Assembly: GCF_009377345.1 (NCBI RefSeq) | Contig: NZ_WBSL01000007.1 | Location: 1-64,000, forward strand | Direction of reading: 5' to 3' | DNA: 64,000 nucleotides | From: Deinococcus terrestris | GTDB taxonomy: Bacteria; Deinococcota; Deinococci; Deinococcales; Deinococcaceae | Made by a program: the position numbers and the translations under genes | In this document: positions 7,400-16,522 of the stretch, in pieces | Layout of the letters: each line of letters opens with the position of its first letter | How positions within the stretch are numbered: position 1 is the first letter of the stretch | The notes under the pieces: generated by a model | Databases searched by the model: none | What the model saw: only the letters and a program-made list of their open reading frames with translations | What the model was told of the DNA's origin: nothing

Positions 7400-7936
7400 T
7401 CTCTTGTGCCTTATTTCACTTTATTTGACGTTCGATAACTGACTGAGAAAGCAAAATGGCAATTGGCCCCAGCCTTCTGTATGGGCCACCTTGCAGTGTC
7501 TTGATGGCTGCCAATTGGTCAGTTGTTGGCCCAGTCTGTGCCTGAGACATACCTGTGGGATTCCCTGAGACATACCTGTGGAGTTGCCGTGTTTTGCCTG
7601 AGACATACCTGTGGGGTTTGACTCTCTTCCGCTGGGACATACCTGTGGGATTCGGACCATTCCCCACAGGTATGTCTCAGAGGCCTGCTGAGACATACCT
7701 GTGGCGTTTGCTGAGACACACCTGTGGCGTTTTTTTCGGCCTCTGGGACATACCTGTGGCATAAAGCCTGCCTGCCTGAGACATACCTGTGGCGTTTGCT
7801 GAGACACACCTGTGGAGAAAAATCCGAAAACGCCGTATGAGACGACATGTATAACGCCGCTTTGGTGGTGTTTTTTCACCAATATCTTTTCCAAAATCTT
7901 TTCCAGAAAGCACTACTATCCAACACCAGGGAACCT
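7400..7936. other. oriV: Iteron-type replication origin
   Basis: The region between parAB and rep holds ten 15-bp iterons (7544-7815), flanked by A+T-rich DNA on both sides (about 7404-7460 and 7847-7920). The right A+T-rich part contains a short direct repeat (ATCTTTTCCA twice, about 7884-7907) and a TTGGTG/CACCAA hairpin (7862-7882). The position directly upstream of a RepA-type initiator gene is typical of an iteron-controlled origin. No clear DnaA box was recognised. Confidence 0.8.
7544..7815 (+). repeat. Ten iterons, consensus GAGACATACCTGTGG
   Basis: Plus-strand copies begin at 7544, 7567, 7600, 7634, 7690, 7713, 7745, 7778 and 7801. One inverted copy occupies 7664-7678. Variants have GGG for GAG at the start (7634, 7745) or CACAC for CATAC (7713, 7801). 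Start-to-start distances among plus copies are 23, 33, 34, 56, 23, 32, 33 and 23 bp, close to 2, 3 or 5 turns of B-DNA. The repeats are presumed Rep binding sites that also set copy number. Confidence 0.92.
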
Positions 7937-9298
7937 ATGGACGACCACAAGCGGGCAGGCTTCGACGATCTGAACTGGGGACGGCTGAACCTCGTGTCGG
8001 CCCAGGATCAGGTCGTGCAGCAGCACAGTTGGCGGGTCACCTACCAGCAGGGGGACCGGGTAGTCCGGGTGGCGTGCCGCGCCCTGCCGGACTACGGGGT
8101 GCCGCACGGGATCGACAACGACGTCAGCAGCGCCCTGCTCGATCACTACATGAGCATCGGGCTGCCCGAGGACGGGGAGATGATCCTGGCGGTGTCCGAG
8201 CTGATGCAGCTCGCCAACTTCCACCGCAGCGGCAAGTACCGCGAAATGCTCGCGGTGAGCCTCGACCGGCTGCACACCAGCTCCTTCGAGGTCAGCGGGG
8301 GCTGGCGCGACCATCCCAACCGGCGCTGGACCACCGCGAAATTCCACTTTATCGAACTGCTGGAGTACACCCACCAGGGCGAGTCGGGACGATTCGACGA
8401 GCGCAGCATGCTGCGCATCCGCTTGGCCGAGCCGCTGGTCGCTTCCCTGCGCAGCGGGTACACCAAGCCGCTGAACCTCGACTTCATGCAGTCGCTCTCG
8501 CGGCCACGCACCCGCATCATCTTCCGGCTGCTCGACGCCATGCGCTACAACCCGGAAGACCCCGACGAACTGATTGACGAGTACGAGGTCGGCCTGATCG
8601 AGTGGGCGGACCAGTGCAAGCTGCCCAACACCCGCCCCGACGCCATCCGCCGCGCCCTGGAAGGCCCCCATGAGGAGCTGCTGCGCCGGGGCTACCTCCA
8701 GGAGGTCGGCCTCAGCGGACGGGGGCGTCAGCAGCGGTTGCGCTACGTGTTCTCGCCGGAATTCACACCGGTCAGCCCAGCTCTGCTGCACCGCCTGCGG
8801 CTGCACGGGGTGGCCGACGGCGTCTCGCGGCAACTTGCCCGCCAGTACCGGACGACGGTGCTGCTGAGCCGCATCGACCTCTTCGAGCGTCTGCTCAAAT
8901 CCGGCAAGCTTACCCTGCGCAAGACGGCGGCCCACGCCCTGGTGCACCTGATCAAGCATCCCGACCAGTACGTCGAGGACGATCCTGCGCCCAGCCGCCG
9001 CGCCCCGGCCCTTCCGGCCCAGACTCAACTCGCCCCCGCTGAGCCCTCCGCGACGCCCGGCCTGCCCGAGCAGCTTCAGGGCCTCGGCGATGAGCAGCGG
9101 GCCACCTTCGCGGTCAAGCGGGTGTCGCTGCTCTACCACCGCAAATTCACCCCGCTGGAACTCGACACGCTGCGTCACCGCCTGCTGGAAGGGGAGATGG
9201 ACGCCCTCGCGCTGCTGGAGGAGGCCTACCGCCGCCTCGCGGTGCTGGAAGCCCAGAGCTTCGTAGATGAGCTGAAGACCTCTCTGCGGTCCGGATGA
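7937..9298 (+). CDS. Plasmid replication initiator protein A (RepA-type)
   Basis: 453 residues starting MDDHKRAGFDDLNWGRLN. The central part (about 25-300) has the layout of the replication initiator protein A family: a KYREMLAVSLDRLHTSSFEV segment, a RSMLRIRLAEPLVASLRSGY segment and LDFMQSLSRPRTRIIFRLLDAMRYN, consistent with tandem winged helices. The C-terminal third (from about 335) has a Pro/Ala-rich linker and a charged helical region, probably for oligomerisation. A longer frame from 7847 runs through the A+T-rich origin; the ATG at 7937 has AGGGA upstream and fits the start of homology. It should bind the iterons and load the replisome. Confidence 0.88.
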   Translation: MDDHKRAGFDDLNWGRLNLVSAQDQVVQQHSWRVTYQQGDRVVRVACRALPDYGVPHGIDNDVSSALLDHYMSIGLPEDGEMILAVSELMQLANFHRSGKYREMLAVSLDRLHTSSFEVSGGWRDHPNRRWTTAKFHFIELLEYTHQGESGRFDERSMLRIRLAEPLVASLRSGYTKPLNLDFMQSLSRPRTRIIFRLLDAMRYNPEDPDELIDEYEVGLIEWADQCKLPNTRPDAIRRALEGPHEELLRRGYLQEVGLSGRGRQQRLRYVFSPEFTPVSPALLHRLRLHGVADGVSRQLARQYRTTVLLSRIDLFERLLKSGKLTLRKTAAHALVHLIKHPDQYVEDDPAPSRRAPALPAQTQLAPAEPSATPGLPEQLQGLGDEQRATFAVKRVSLLYHRKFTPLELDTLRHRLLEGEMDALALLEEAYRRLAVLEAQSFVDELKTSLRSG

Positions 9299-9445
9299 TG
9301 GTCGAGCTCGGATGCGGATGGGCCGTGCGGCTCCCAGGAAAGCCGTGAAGGCCCCTGCGCTCTGCCCCATGAACTCCGGGTCACCTCGCCGCCTTGAAGG
9401 GGCCTTCCTGAGCCTCCTGTGAGGTTCCCCCTCATCCATAAGAAA

Positions 9446-9470
9446 ATCCCGCACTTCAGGAGCGCGGGAT
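9446..9470 (-). terminator. Terminator of the ABC importer operon
   Basis: ATCCCGC (9446-9452) and GCGGGAT (9464-9470) form a 7-bp stem. On the minus strand it is followed by TTTTCTTAT. The stem includes the last codons and stop of the ATPase gene. Confidence 0.65.
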
Positions 9471-10229
9471 GATCAGCAGGGTTCCGGTTTCGGGGTCGGG
9501 GAGGACGCGGGCCTCCAGCCCGTATACCTCCCGCAGAAACGGCGGCGTGATGACCTCGGCGGGAGGTCCCTGGGCGACCACCTGTCCGGCTCGCAGGGCG
9601 ATTACCCGCGTGGCGAAGCGGCTGGCCTGCGAGAGGTCATGCAGGACCATCAACAGGGTCATGCCCCGCTCGGTGGCGAGGCGCTGGAGGAGCCCCAGGG
9701 CCTCGTGCGCGTGGGCAAGGTCGAGGTAGGTCGTGGGTTCGTCGAGCAGCAGCACGCGCGGCTCCTGCACCAGCGCCATGGCGATCCAGGCCCGCTGGCG
9801 CTCGCCGCCCGAGAGGCCGTGGACCTCCCGCTCCGCGAGGTGGGTGATTCCGGTGTCACGCAGCGCCTGCTCCACGAGGTCCTTGTCACTCACCCCGCCC
9901 CCGGAGAGCAGCCCCCGGTGCGGAAAGCGCCCCCGAGTCACGAGTTCGCGCACCGTCACGCCTTCGGGCAGGGCGGGGGCCTGCGGCAGGATGCCCAGCG
10001 ACCGCGCCGCCTCCCGCCGTCCCAGCTGGGCGAGGTCGCGGCCTTCCAGGCAGACCGTCCCCCCACGGGGGGCCAGTTGCCGCGCCAAGAGCCGCAGCAG
10101 CGTGCTCTTGCCGCTGCCGTTGGGGCCGATCAAGGCCACCCGCTCGCCGGGCGCGAGATGCAGGTCCAGCCCCGCGATCAGGCCCCCTGGCCCCCCGTAC
10201 AGGCCTTGAGCATCCAGCGCCGCTGTCAC
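9456..10229 (-). CDS. ABC transporter ATP-binding protein, FecE/BtuD type
   Basis: 257 residues with Walker A GPNGSGKST (about 35-43), Q-loop LPQAPAL, signature LSGGERQR, Walker B VLLLDEPTTYLDLAH and H-loop VLHDLSQ. The YLD after the Walker B and the LHDL context are typical of siderophore, heme and vitamin B12 importers. The start overlaps the stop of the permease gene by 4 nt, so they are co-translated. It would power uptake of the ligand bound by the periplasmic protein encoded upstream. The substrate cannot be told from sequence; ferric siderophore is the commonest. Confidence 0.9.
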   Translation of the reverse strand: MTAALDAQGLYGGPGGLIAGLDLHLAPGERVALIGPNGSGKSTLLRLLARQLAPRGGTVCLEGRDLAQLGRREAARSLGILPQAPALPEGVTVRELVTRGRFPHRGLLSGGGVSDKDLVEQALRDTGITHLAEREVHGLSGGERQRAWIAMALVQEPRVLLLDEPTTYLDLAHAHEALGLLQRLATERGMTLLMVLHDLSQASRFATRVIALRAGQVVAQGPPAEVITPPFLREVYGLEARVLPDPETGTLLIIPRS

Positions 10230-11245
10230 ACCCGCCTCCGCAGCAGGTGCAGGAAGTACGGGGCACCCAGCGCCGCCGTGAAGATGCCGACCGGGAGCTC
10301 GGTCGGGTCGAGCAGGAGGCGGGCGGCCGTGTCGGCCACGACGAGCAGCGCCGCCCCCAGCAGCCAGGAGAGGGGCACCACCCGTTCATGGGCCGCGCCC
10401 ACCGTCAGGCGGGCGACGTGGGGCACCACCAGCCCCACGAAGCCGATCACGCCGCTCGCCGCCACGCTGGCCCCCGCGAGCATCGCCCCCAGGGCCAGCA
10501 GCCCTAACCGCAGCCGCTCGACCCGCAGCCCCAGCCCGTGCGCGAGTTCGTCGCCCAGCGCCAGCACGTTCATCGCCCTTGAGGCGACCAGCGCGGCGAT
10601 CAGGCCCACCACGCTCCAGGGCAGCAGGGCTTCGAGTTCGCCCCAACTGCGCCCGGAAAAGCCGCCCATCAGCCAGGACATCACGACCGGAAGCGGAGCG
10701 CTGGACACGCTCAGCAGCGCGTTCGTCGCCGCCCCCAGCAGGCTGGTGAGGGCCACCCCCGCCAGAATGAGCCGCAGCGGCTGCGCCCCCTCTCGGTAGG
10801 CCAGCCCATAGACGATCACCGCGCTGAGCAGCGCCCCCGCGAAGGCACTGAGCGGCAGCGCTGCGAAGCTCCCCGCGAAGAAGGAGAACGCCAGCACCGC
10901 CCCCAGGCCCGCCCCCGCACTCACGCCGACGAGGTGGGGATCGCCCAGCGGGTTGCGCAAGGCCGATTGCAGCAGGACCCCGGCGACGGCCAGGTTGCCC
11001 CCCACCACCGCCGCGAGCAGCGCCCGTGGCAGCCGCAGGTCCAGGATCACGGTGCGGGCGAGGTCGTCCCCGCCCCCGCGCAGGACCTCCACGATCTGCG
11101 CGGGCGAGACGGGCACCGACCCCCGCGTGACCGCCAGGACGAGCGCGGCGAGCAAGACGGCGAAGGCCCCGGCCAGCCACAGCACGAAGGTGCCCGGCGA
11201 CCGCCCGGCGGCGGTGGGGGAGACCGCGACAGAGCGGTTCAGCAT
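10226..11245 (-). CDS. FecCD-family ABC transporter permease
   Basis: 339 residues, strongly hydrophobic, with about nine or ten membrane segments as in BtuC/FhuB/FecCD proteins. Family marks include RLPRALLAAVVGGNLAVAGVLLQ, NPLGDPHLVGVSAGAGLGAVL and a C-terminal GVIGFVGLVVPHVAR coupling region followed by LLGAALLVVADTAARLL. Only one permease gene is present, so the transporter is probably a homodimer as in BtuC. It lies 19 nt after the binding-protein gene on the minus strand. Confidence 0.9.
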   Translation of the reverse strand: MLNRSVAVSPTAAGRSPGTFVLWLAGAFAVLLAALVLAVTRGSVPVSPAQIVEVLRGGGDDLARTVILDLRLPRALLAAVVGGNLAVAGVLLQSALRNPLGDPHLVGVSAGAGLGAVLAFSFFAGSFAALPLSAFAGALLSAVIVYGLAYREGAQPLRLILAGVALTSLLGAATNALLSVSSAPLPVVMSWLMGGFSGRSWGELEALLPWSVVGLIAALVASRAMNVLALGDELAHGLGLRVERLRLGLLALGAMLAGASVAASGVIGFVGLVVPHVARLTVGAAHERVVPLSWLLGAALLVVADTAARLLLDPTELPVGIFTAALGAPYFLHLLRRRV

Positions 11246-11264
11246 GACCTAGACAGGCCCACGG

Positions 11265-12158
11265 TCACTTCTGGTAGATGAAGCGGGCGAGTTCGCCGAT
11301 GGCCTCGGCGGCGCGGGGACCGGGGCTGGAGAGCACCACCTCGGGGGCGATCTCGTAGACGCGGCCCGACTGCACGGCCCGCAGCTTCTGCCACAGCGGG
11401 TTGCGCCGGAAGTCGTCCAGGACGCTGCCCTGCTGCTGTCCCGTGGTGGTCGGCTTGATCACGATAATCACGTCCGGGTTGTCGGCCAGCAGCCGCTCGA
11501 AGGAGTAGGGGGTAAAGCCGGTGTAGCGCTTGTCGTCCGGCCCCTTGGCGACGTTCCGCGCCCCCAGCGCCGCGATCAGGTTGCCGGTAAAGGACTCCTT
11601 CTTGGCCCCGAAAAAGCTCTGGGGTGTGCCCACCAGTGTAAAGACGTTCAGGGGCCGCGACCCCCCCTTGGCGCGGGCGGCGGCCACGGCGGCCCGCAGA
11701 GTCTTCTCGGCGCGCGCGGCCTGCCCCGGCTGGCCCAGCCAGGTGCCGAAGCGCTGGAGCATCCCGTAGACATCGTTCACGCTGCTGCTCTGCAGTGCCA
11801 CGACCGGGATCCCCAGCTTCTCCAGGCTGGGAATGAGCTGCCGCTGCGAGACGCTGGAGACGAACACCACGTCGGGCCGGGTCGCCGCGAGGCGCTCGAG
11901 GTTCGGCGTGTAGCTCAGGCCCACCTCGGGCACCCTCAGCGCCGCCTGCGGGTACGTCGCGCTGCTGGGCCGGGCGACGGGCGTCACGCCAACCGCGAAG
12001 ACGCCTTCGACCAGAAAGGGGCTCAGCGCCGCCACCCGCTTGGGCGCGTCGGGGATGGTGACCTGACGGCCGAGGTCGTCGGTGACCGTGCGGGCCTGGG
12101 CGGACCCCAGTGCGGCAAGGGTCAGGAGCAGAAAGGACTTGCGGGACAGGGCATTCAT
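11265..12158 (-). CDS. Siderophore/heme/B12-type ABC transporter substrate-binding protein
   Basis: 297 residues with a Sec signal peptide (about 1-22, FLLLTLAALGSAQA then RTV) and no lipobox cysteine. The start of the mature part, TVTDDLGRQVTIPDAPKRVAAL, is the hallmark of the FecB/BtuF (PeripBP_2) fold. LERLAATRPDVVFVSS and a long linking helix follow. It is the first gene of a three-gene operon with permease and ATPase. A TAAATT box 8 nt before the ATG is the likely leaderless promoter. Iron-chelate, heme or cobalamin uptake are all possible. Lack of a lipid anchor is unusual for a monoderm but fits a diderm-like Deinococcus envelope. Confidence 0.9.
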   Translation of the reverse strand: MNALSRKSFLLLTLAALGSAQARTVTDDLGRQVTIPDAPKRVAALSPFLVEGVFAVGVTPVARPSSATYPQAALRVPEVGLSYTPNLERLAATRPDVVFVSSVSQRQLIPSLEKLGIPVVALQSSSVNDVYGMLQRFGTWLGQPGQAARAEKTLRAAVAAARAKGGSRPLNVFTLVGTPQSFFGAKKESFTGNLIAALGARNVAKGPDDKRYTGFTPYSFERLLADNPDVIIVIKPTTTGQQQGSVLDDFRRNPLWQKLRAVQSGRVYEIAPEVVLSSPGPRAAEAIGELARFIYQK

Positions 12159-12166
12159 CGGGCGTC

Positions 12167-12172
12167 AATTTA
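12167..12172 (-). promoter_or_regulatory. -10 box of the ABC importer operon
   Basis: On the minus strand TAAATT (TANNNT) ends 8 nt before the ATG of the binding protein. No convincing -35 or Fur-type palindrome was seen. Confidence 0.45.
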
Positions 12173-12636
12173 GTCCGCCTGGGCGGGACGATTGGCCGTG
12201 TCCGACCGGTCGGTTATGCCGGGAAGGCCGGGGGGGGTGGCTCGGGGATCTGACGGGGCCGTAACGTGCTGGAGCGGCCGCGCGATCCGCGTAGGCTCAT
12301 TGGGGACCAAGTTCAGTGGGCTCATGGGCGAATGGGCACAGGGCGCAAATCAGGTGAGAAGCGTCGGGTCCGGTGAGGGAAAGGACGGGCCACGGTACGG
12401 GCTGTGCGGGGCGTCCAAGAGGCAGGCCGACCCGGTCCGGGCCTTCACTTCCAGGGGGGGGCCTGCGGCTGAAACGCCCCGCAGCAGCCGCTGCAAACTG
12501 AACACGCCGTCGGCTCCGCGCTGGCGAGAAGCGGGACTGCGGCCCATACCCCCGACAGGAAGAACCACGCCTTGTCCAGGATCCGTCGTGGCTGCATCTC
12601 GGTGGCGCGGACGTTCTGCCCTCAGCTGCGCGTTTC
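12173..12636. other. Divergent intergenic region
   Basis: About 460 bp of G+C-rich DNA between the importer and the first polysaccharide gene, both transcribed outward. Only incidental frames are present, and no repeat or hairpin stood out. It should hold the upstream control elements of both units. Confidence 0.5.
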
Positions 12637-12642
12637 TATACT
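12637..12642 (+). promoter_or_regulatory. -10 box of polysaccharide unit A (leaderless type)
   Basis: TATACT lies exactly 7 nt before the GTG at 12650, the common Deinococcus leaderless arrangement, and there is no Shine-Dalgarno sequence. This decided the start of the downstream gene. Confidence 0.6.
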
Positions 12643-12649
12643 GGCACGC

Positions 12650-13831
12650 GTGAGCTTTTCTCCAGCGGCTGCCCCCGTCTCAACTCCACCGAAGTGGGTA
12701 AGCTGGTTGATAGCTCTGGTTCCCCTTTTCCCGCCGCTGTATTTGGTCGCGTTGGGGTGTCTGGGTCAGTTGCGCCAGCTTCCCCTTCCAGCGCGATACG
12801 TCCTTTTTTTCTTCGCCAGCACCCAACTGATCGCGGCCCTCTTCACGCCCGCGCCCCTGCTGTCGTTGGGACTGGCCGTTGGCCGTACCCTGCTGATCTT
12901 CGCCATGATTGCCGCGGGCGTGTACCTGCGTGAGAGCTCGAACGTACGTCCCCTCCTCTGGGGGCAGCTGGCCGTGTTCGGAACGGCTTGGGCCTATACC
13001 CTGGTGGCGCAGGGCTTCGGTGGGGTGCAGGCGCGACTTGGACACCCCTACTATTCCGTCGTCTCCCTGGGACTGGTGGCAGTCACCGCTCTCTGGCTGG
13101 TGATGTTCTGGCGCGGCACGCGGGTGTGGTGGCGCTGGCCCGCCGGGTTGCTCGCGCTGATGACCTTCATCGCCGCTGGCAGCCGGGGACCACTGCTCGC
13201 CCTGGGTGTCGGCTCGCTGGCAGCTTTGGCCCTGGGTGGTCGGCAACGCCGGTGGTGGGTGCTGCTGCCAGCGGCGCTGGTGCTTGGCCTCGCGGCGGCT
13301 TCCAACTCCCTCCAACTTCCGCTCCAACCGCTTGACCGACTGTTGAATGACCAGACGAGCGGACGCGAATACATCTGGAAAGATGCTGTGCTCGGCTGGC
13401 AAACCTCCCCGCTGGGGGGCGTGGGGGCCTACCAGGGAGGACCGTACCTGACGTTCCTCTTCAAGGATGGATGTCAGCTGACTCCGACCCTGGTCCGGAG
13501 CGGCGTTACCTGTCCAGAGGAGATCAGCCGCTGGTCGAGCGTCTGGTTGATCGCCCACAACGCCTGGCTCCACTGGCTGCTCGAGACAGGTCTGATCGGC
13601 GTGGCAGGACTGCTCGGCGTTATGGGCTACGCCCTGTGGCGGGCGACCCAGATCGTTGACCCGTTCGTGCTCGCCGTGCTCCTCGGGTTCACGGCCATGA
13701 ACGTCGTCGACGTTGTCATCGCCGTGCCAAGCCAGCACTTTGCCGAACTGTGGTGGGTCTGTGTTGGCATCAGCTTGAGCGCGGGCGCACCAGCTGGGCG
13801 CTTGCCGCAGGAGGCGCTGCCTGGAAAGTAA
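12650..13831 (+). CDS. Wzy/WaaL-type O-antigen polymerase or ligase
   Basis: 393 residues from GTG 12650, with about ten to eleven membrane segments. A large hydrophilic loop (about residues 225-310, containing [28 protein letters not shown]) carries the R..YW...L.....P..G.G pattern of the Wzy_C family, and [20 protein letters not shown] follows, another hallmark. The GSRGP motif before the loop is typical as well. It would polymerise or ligate undecaprenyl-linked repeat units on the outer face of the membrane. First gene of unit A; polymerase versus ligase cannot be resolved by sequence. Confidence 0.85.
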   Translation: MSFSPAAAPVSTPPKWVSWLIALVPLFPPLYLVALGCLGQLRQLPLPARYVLFFFASTQLIAALFTPAPLLSLGLAVGRTLLIFAMIAAGVYLRESSNVRPLLWGQLAVFGTAWAYTLVAQGFGGVQARLGHPYYSVVSLGLVAVTALWLVMFWRGTRVWWRWPAGLLALMTFIAAGSRGPLLALGVGSLAALALGGRQRRWWVLLPAALVLGLAAASNSLQLPLQPLDRLLNDQTSGREYIWKDAVLGWQTSPLGGVGAYQGGPYLTFLFKDGCQLTPTLVRSGVTCPEEISRWSSVWLIAHNAWLHWLLETGLIGVAGLLGVMGYALWRATQIVDPFVLAVLLGFTAMNVVDVVIAVPSQHFAELWWVCVGISLSAGAPAGRLPQEALPGK

Positions 13832-14254
13832 TCCAGCGTCCAGAGGCGCCGTGGTGGAAGAAGTGTGAATCTGACCAGTCAACACTCAGCGCAGTTGCCA
13901 GCCTTGTCCAAGCGGGTCAGGTTCTCCGGCAGGTCGAGTCGGGGGCGCTGACGGAGCTGCCGTCGCCAGAAGTCCCGCAGGCAGAAGCCGGGCTATTGTG
14001 AAGCCCGTGAGAACCCTGACCGTTTCCGGCCATGTGGGGGGAACTGGAGAGTCCAGCCTGACCCGTCAGATGGGGCAGGGAGGAAGGCGGCTGGGCCACC
14101 GGGCGTGGCGGGTCGCTCCCGCGCCTCGGGTTTTCCTGGCAGGCTGGTGGGACCTGGGGAGCGTGCAACGGAAAGAGCCGGTTTCCGGGAGTGCGGCACA
14201 CGGCACCGCCCCCTGCCGCCGGGGGCCTTCACCGCTTCTCGGGGAAACAAGGCG
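13832..14254. other. Intergenic region before the first flippase gene
   Basis: About 420 bp. It contains a TATTGT box at 13994-13999 and an open frame (13998-14258) whose stop overlaps the flippase GTG (GTGA), but the encoded peptide has no recognisable domain and an odd Arg/Gly composition. I do not call it a gene. Confidence 0.45.
13994..13999 (+). promoter_or_regulatory. Possible -10 box upstream of the flippase gene
   Basis: TATTGT lies 7 nt before a GTG at 14007 that opens a frame coupled to the flippase gene. It fits the leaderless promoter pattern but could be chance. Confidence 0.35.
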
Positions 14255-15475
14255 GTGAGGGGCCAGGGCGGCGCGCTGCTGCGGTACCTGGCCGCCCACC
14301 GGACTTCAGCGGCCGGACGGGCCTTGCAACTGATCGCCCAGGGATACGCCGTCACCCTGATTGGCCTGGCCATCGGCGTGTGTTCTGCCCGCGCCCTGTC
14401 GGTCGAGGACCGGGGCACCCTGGCCCTGTTGCTGCTGGGGGGACAACTGTTCAGCCGTCTGGGCTCGCTCGGGTTCGAGCAGTTGATTCAAAAGGATGGC
14501 GTGGAGCGGGCCAGCCTCACGGCGTACTACCAGGCCGCCGCACTGGGCAGCGCGGCGTTGTTGCCGGTGATGGTCGGTTTCGTGATGTTCACGGACCTGG
14601 CACCGGCGCTGGCGCTGACGACCCTGCTGGGTGCTGGGCTCGTCAGCGTCCTGCGAATACACTCGGCCCTGCTGCTTCATCTGGACCGGCTGCGGACCCT
14701 CTTCGTGCTGAACGCGGCGCAGGCCGTCTTGCAACTGCTGCTGTTCCTGGCGGTCTTCCCGACCCATCACTACGGCGCCTTTTACGCGGCGTGGTTGCTC
14801 ACCGTGGGCCTGGCCGCCCTGCTGAGCGCCCGTCTGGTTTCCGATCAGCGTGCGTCCTTGCCGGGCACAGCGGGTCCGCGGGCGGTCTGGGGATGGAGCC
14901 GGAGGTATGCCAGCGTCGCTTTCCCGGAAACCGTCCTGAGCTTCTGCCTGGAGTTGCCGATCGTCCGGTTCGTGCTGGGGGAGACGAGCGCGGGGCTCTA
15001 CGCCATCTCCAACACCTTCACCAACATCTATTTTCAGGTGTACACCGCCCTGTCCGCCGTGCTGATCCGGCGCCCGTCCGGTCCCCGGTGGCCCATCTAC
15101 CTATTGGTCGCTCTGGCCGGAGCTGGCCTGACCGTGATCAGCCGACCGCTGATCACCCTGCTGTTCGGCCCGGCCTACGCTGGGGCAGCGGACTATGTCG
15201 CCTGGATGATCCCCGCCACCTTCCTGCTGGGCGTGGCCCGGCTCGAGCAGGTCACGGCCAGGGCACCCATCCCGTTTCCGTGGCAACTGGGGTTGGTGAC
15301 CGGATTTCTGCTTCTGCTGGTGCTGGCCGCGTTGGTGCCCGAACGGGCGCTGGCCGTGCCGTACATTGCGGCATGCTACGGTAGCTACTCCCTGGCCCTG
15401 GTCCTGGCTTCCCGCTGGCAGGGCCGGAAGGTCCCCACCGACGACGTTCCTTCCACTCGCCAGGAGACGCCATGA
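14255..15475 (+). CDS. Wzx-type polysaccharide flippase (MOP superfamily)
   Basis: 406 residues from GTG 14255, with about twelve membrane segments. Internal landmarks are GYAVTLIGLAIGVCSARALSVEDRGTLA in the first helices and SNTFTNIYFQVYTALSAVL in the middle, which resemble O-antigen flippases and polysaccharide exporters. A frame to 14105 exists, but its first 50 residues are polar and non-homologous in look. The stop overlaps the next start (ATGA at 15472). It should turn undecaprenyl-PP-linked repeat units across the membrane. The family is diverse, so the substrate is unknown. Confidence 0.82.
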   Translation: MRGQGGALLRYLAAHRTSAAGRALQLIAQGYAVTLIGLAIGVCSARALSVEDRGTLALLLLGGQLFSRLGSLGFEQLIQKDGVERASLTAYYQAAALGSAALLPVMVGFVMFTDLAPALALTTLLGAGLVSVLRIHSALLLHLDRLRTLFVLNAAQAVLQLLLFLAVFPTHHYGAFYAAWLLTVGLAALLSARLVSDQRASLPGTAGPRAVWGWSRRYASVAFPETVLSFCLELPIVRFVLGETSAGLYAISNTFTNIYFQVYTALSAVLIRRPSGPRWPIYLLVALAGAGLTVISRPLITLLFGPAYAGAADYVAWMIPATFLLGVARLEQVTARAPIPFPWQLGLVTGFLLLLVLAALVPERALAVPYIAACYGSYSLALVLASRWQGRKVPTDDVPSTRQETP

Positions 15476-16521
15476 GAGTGCTGGCCCTGACCCCCTACCC
15501 CCCCGAAGGCCCCAGCTCCCGCTACCGGACCTACAACTTCGGTCCCTTTCTGGAGCGCGAAGGCGTGTCGCTGGACATCCGGCCCTTCATGACCCCGGAG
15601 ATGTACCGGCGCTGGATGGCCCACAAACGTCTGGACGTCCCCATGCTGGCGGCGTTGGCGGGGCGCGGCACGCGCCGCTTGCTGGAGGTGGTGCAGGCGG
15701 GGCGTTACGACCTGGTCTGGATTCACCGTCAGATCGCGCCCGCCTGGCATGAGCCCTTCGCGCGGCTGCTGGGCCGAACGGCGCGGGCCGTGGTCTTTGA
15801 TATGGATGACGCGGTGTTCACGGAGTATCCCATTGATTCCCTGCTGCGCCGCAGCCACGCGGCCACGGTGGGCAATACTCACCTGGAACGCTACGTCGGC
15901 CTGATCAGTCCCGAAACCCAGACCCTGGTGGTGCCCACGGTCATCGATCCGCACATCTACAGGCCGCTGGCCAGGCCACCCCACCCGAGGGTCCGGCCGC
16001 TGGTGGGCTGGATTGGGACGGGGGCCTCGTTTCAGAGCTACCTGAGGCCGGTCCTGTCCGCCGTGGTCGCCACCTGCCGTGACCACGGCGCAGACTTCCG
16101 GGTCATCGCTGCGGCGAGCGTGCGCGAAGAGGTCAGGGCGGCAGGGGCCGAGTTCACCGAGTGGACCCTGGACGGCTACCTCCAGGCGCTGGGAGAGCTG
16201 GACATCGGCATCATGCCGCTCCAGGACGACGAGTACGCGCGCGGCAAGTGCGCTTTCAAACTGATCGAGTACGGGGCCATGGGCCTGCCCAGCGTGGCCA
16301 CGGACATCGGGGCCAACCGCGAGGTCATCGCCGACGGGGAAACCGGATTTCTGGCTCCGGATGACGCGACCTTCGCCCGGCGGCTCGGCGAACTGATAGG
16401 CCGTCCCGAGCTGCGCCGCCGTCTGGGGGCCGGTGCCCGCAGGCGCGTCGTGGAACACTACAGCCTGGAAGCTCAGGCGCACGCCGTGGCGCAGCTGTTC
16501 AGGCGCCTGGCGGGGGGTTGA
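15472..16521 (+). CDS. Glycosyltransferase family 4
   Basis: 349 residues. The GT-B fold is indicated by an N-terminal ALTPYPPEGPSSRYRTY segment, FDMDDAVF in the middle, and a C-terminal donor site with GYLQALGELDIGIMPLQDDEYARGKCAFKLIEYGAMGLPSVATDIGANREVI, in which the KLIEYGAMG(L)P signature with Glu contacts the nucleotide sugar. Cytoplasmic or membrane-associated, it adds one sugar to the lipid-linked unit. It is translationally coupled to the flippase gene upstream and 1 nt from asnB downstream. Confidence 0.88.
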   Translation: MRVLALTPYPPEGPSSRYRTYNFGPFLEREGVSLDIRPFMTPEMYRRWMAHKRLDVPMLAALAGRGTRRLLEVVQAGRYDLVWIHRQIAPAWHEPFARLLGRTARAVVFDMDDAVFTEYPIDSLLRRSHAATVGNTHLERYVGLISPETQTLVVPTVIDPHIYRPLARPPHPRVRPLVGWIGTGASFQSYLRPVLSAVVATCRDHGADFRVIAAASVREEVRAAGAEFTEWTLDGYLQALGELDIGIMPLQDDEYARGKCAFKLIEYGAMGLPSVATDIGANREVIADGETGFLAPDDATFARRLGELIGRPELRRRLGAGARRRVVEHYSLEAQAHAVAQLFRRLAGG

Positions 16522-16522
16522 T

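Noticed and set aside
7544..7815. CRISPR array
   Set aside because: The repeats are only 15 bp, with one inverted copy and spacers of 8-19 bp beside a rep gene. This is an iteron origin.
7416..7894. Minus-strand reading frames across the iterons encoding repeated TGMSQ / TPQVCLRQ peptides
   Set aside because: The repeated peptides are simply the 15-bp iterons read as codons. There is no start signal or homology.
13998..14258. 86-codon frame coupled to the flippase GTG
   Set aside because: It has a TATTGT box and a GTGA overlap, but the peptide has no family and an unnatural composition after a P-loop-like start. Mentioned only as a possible leader.
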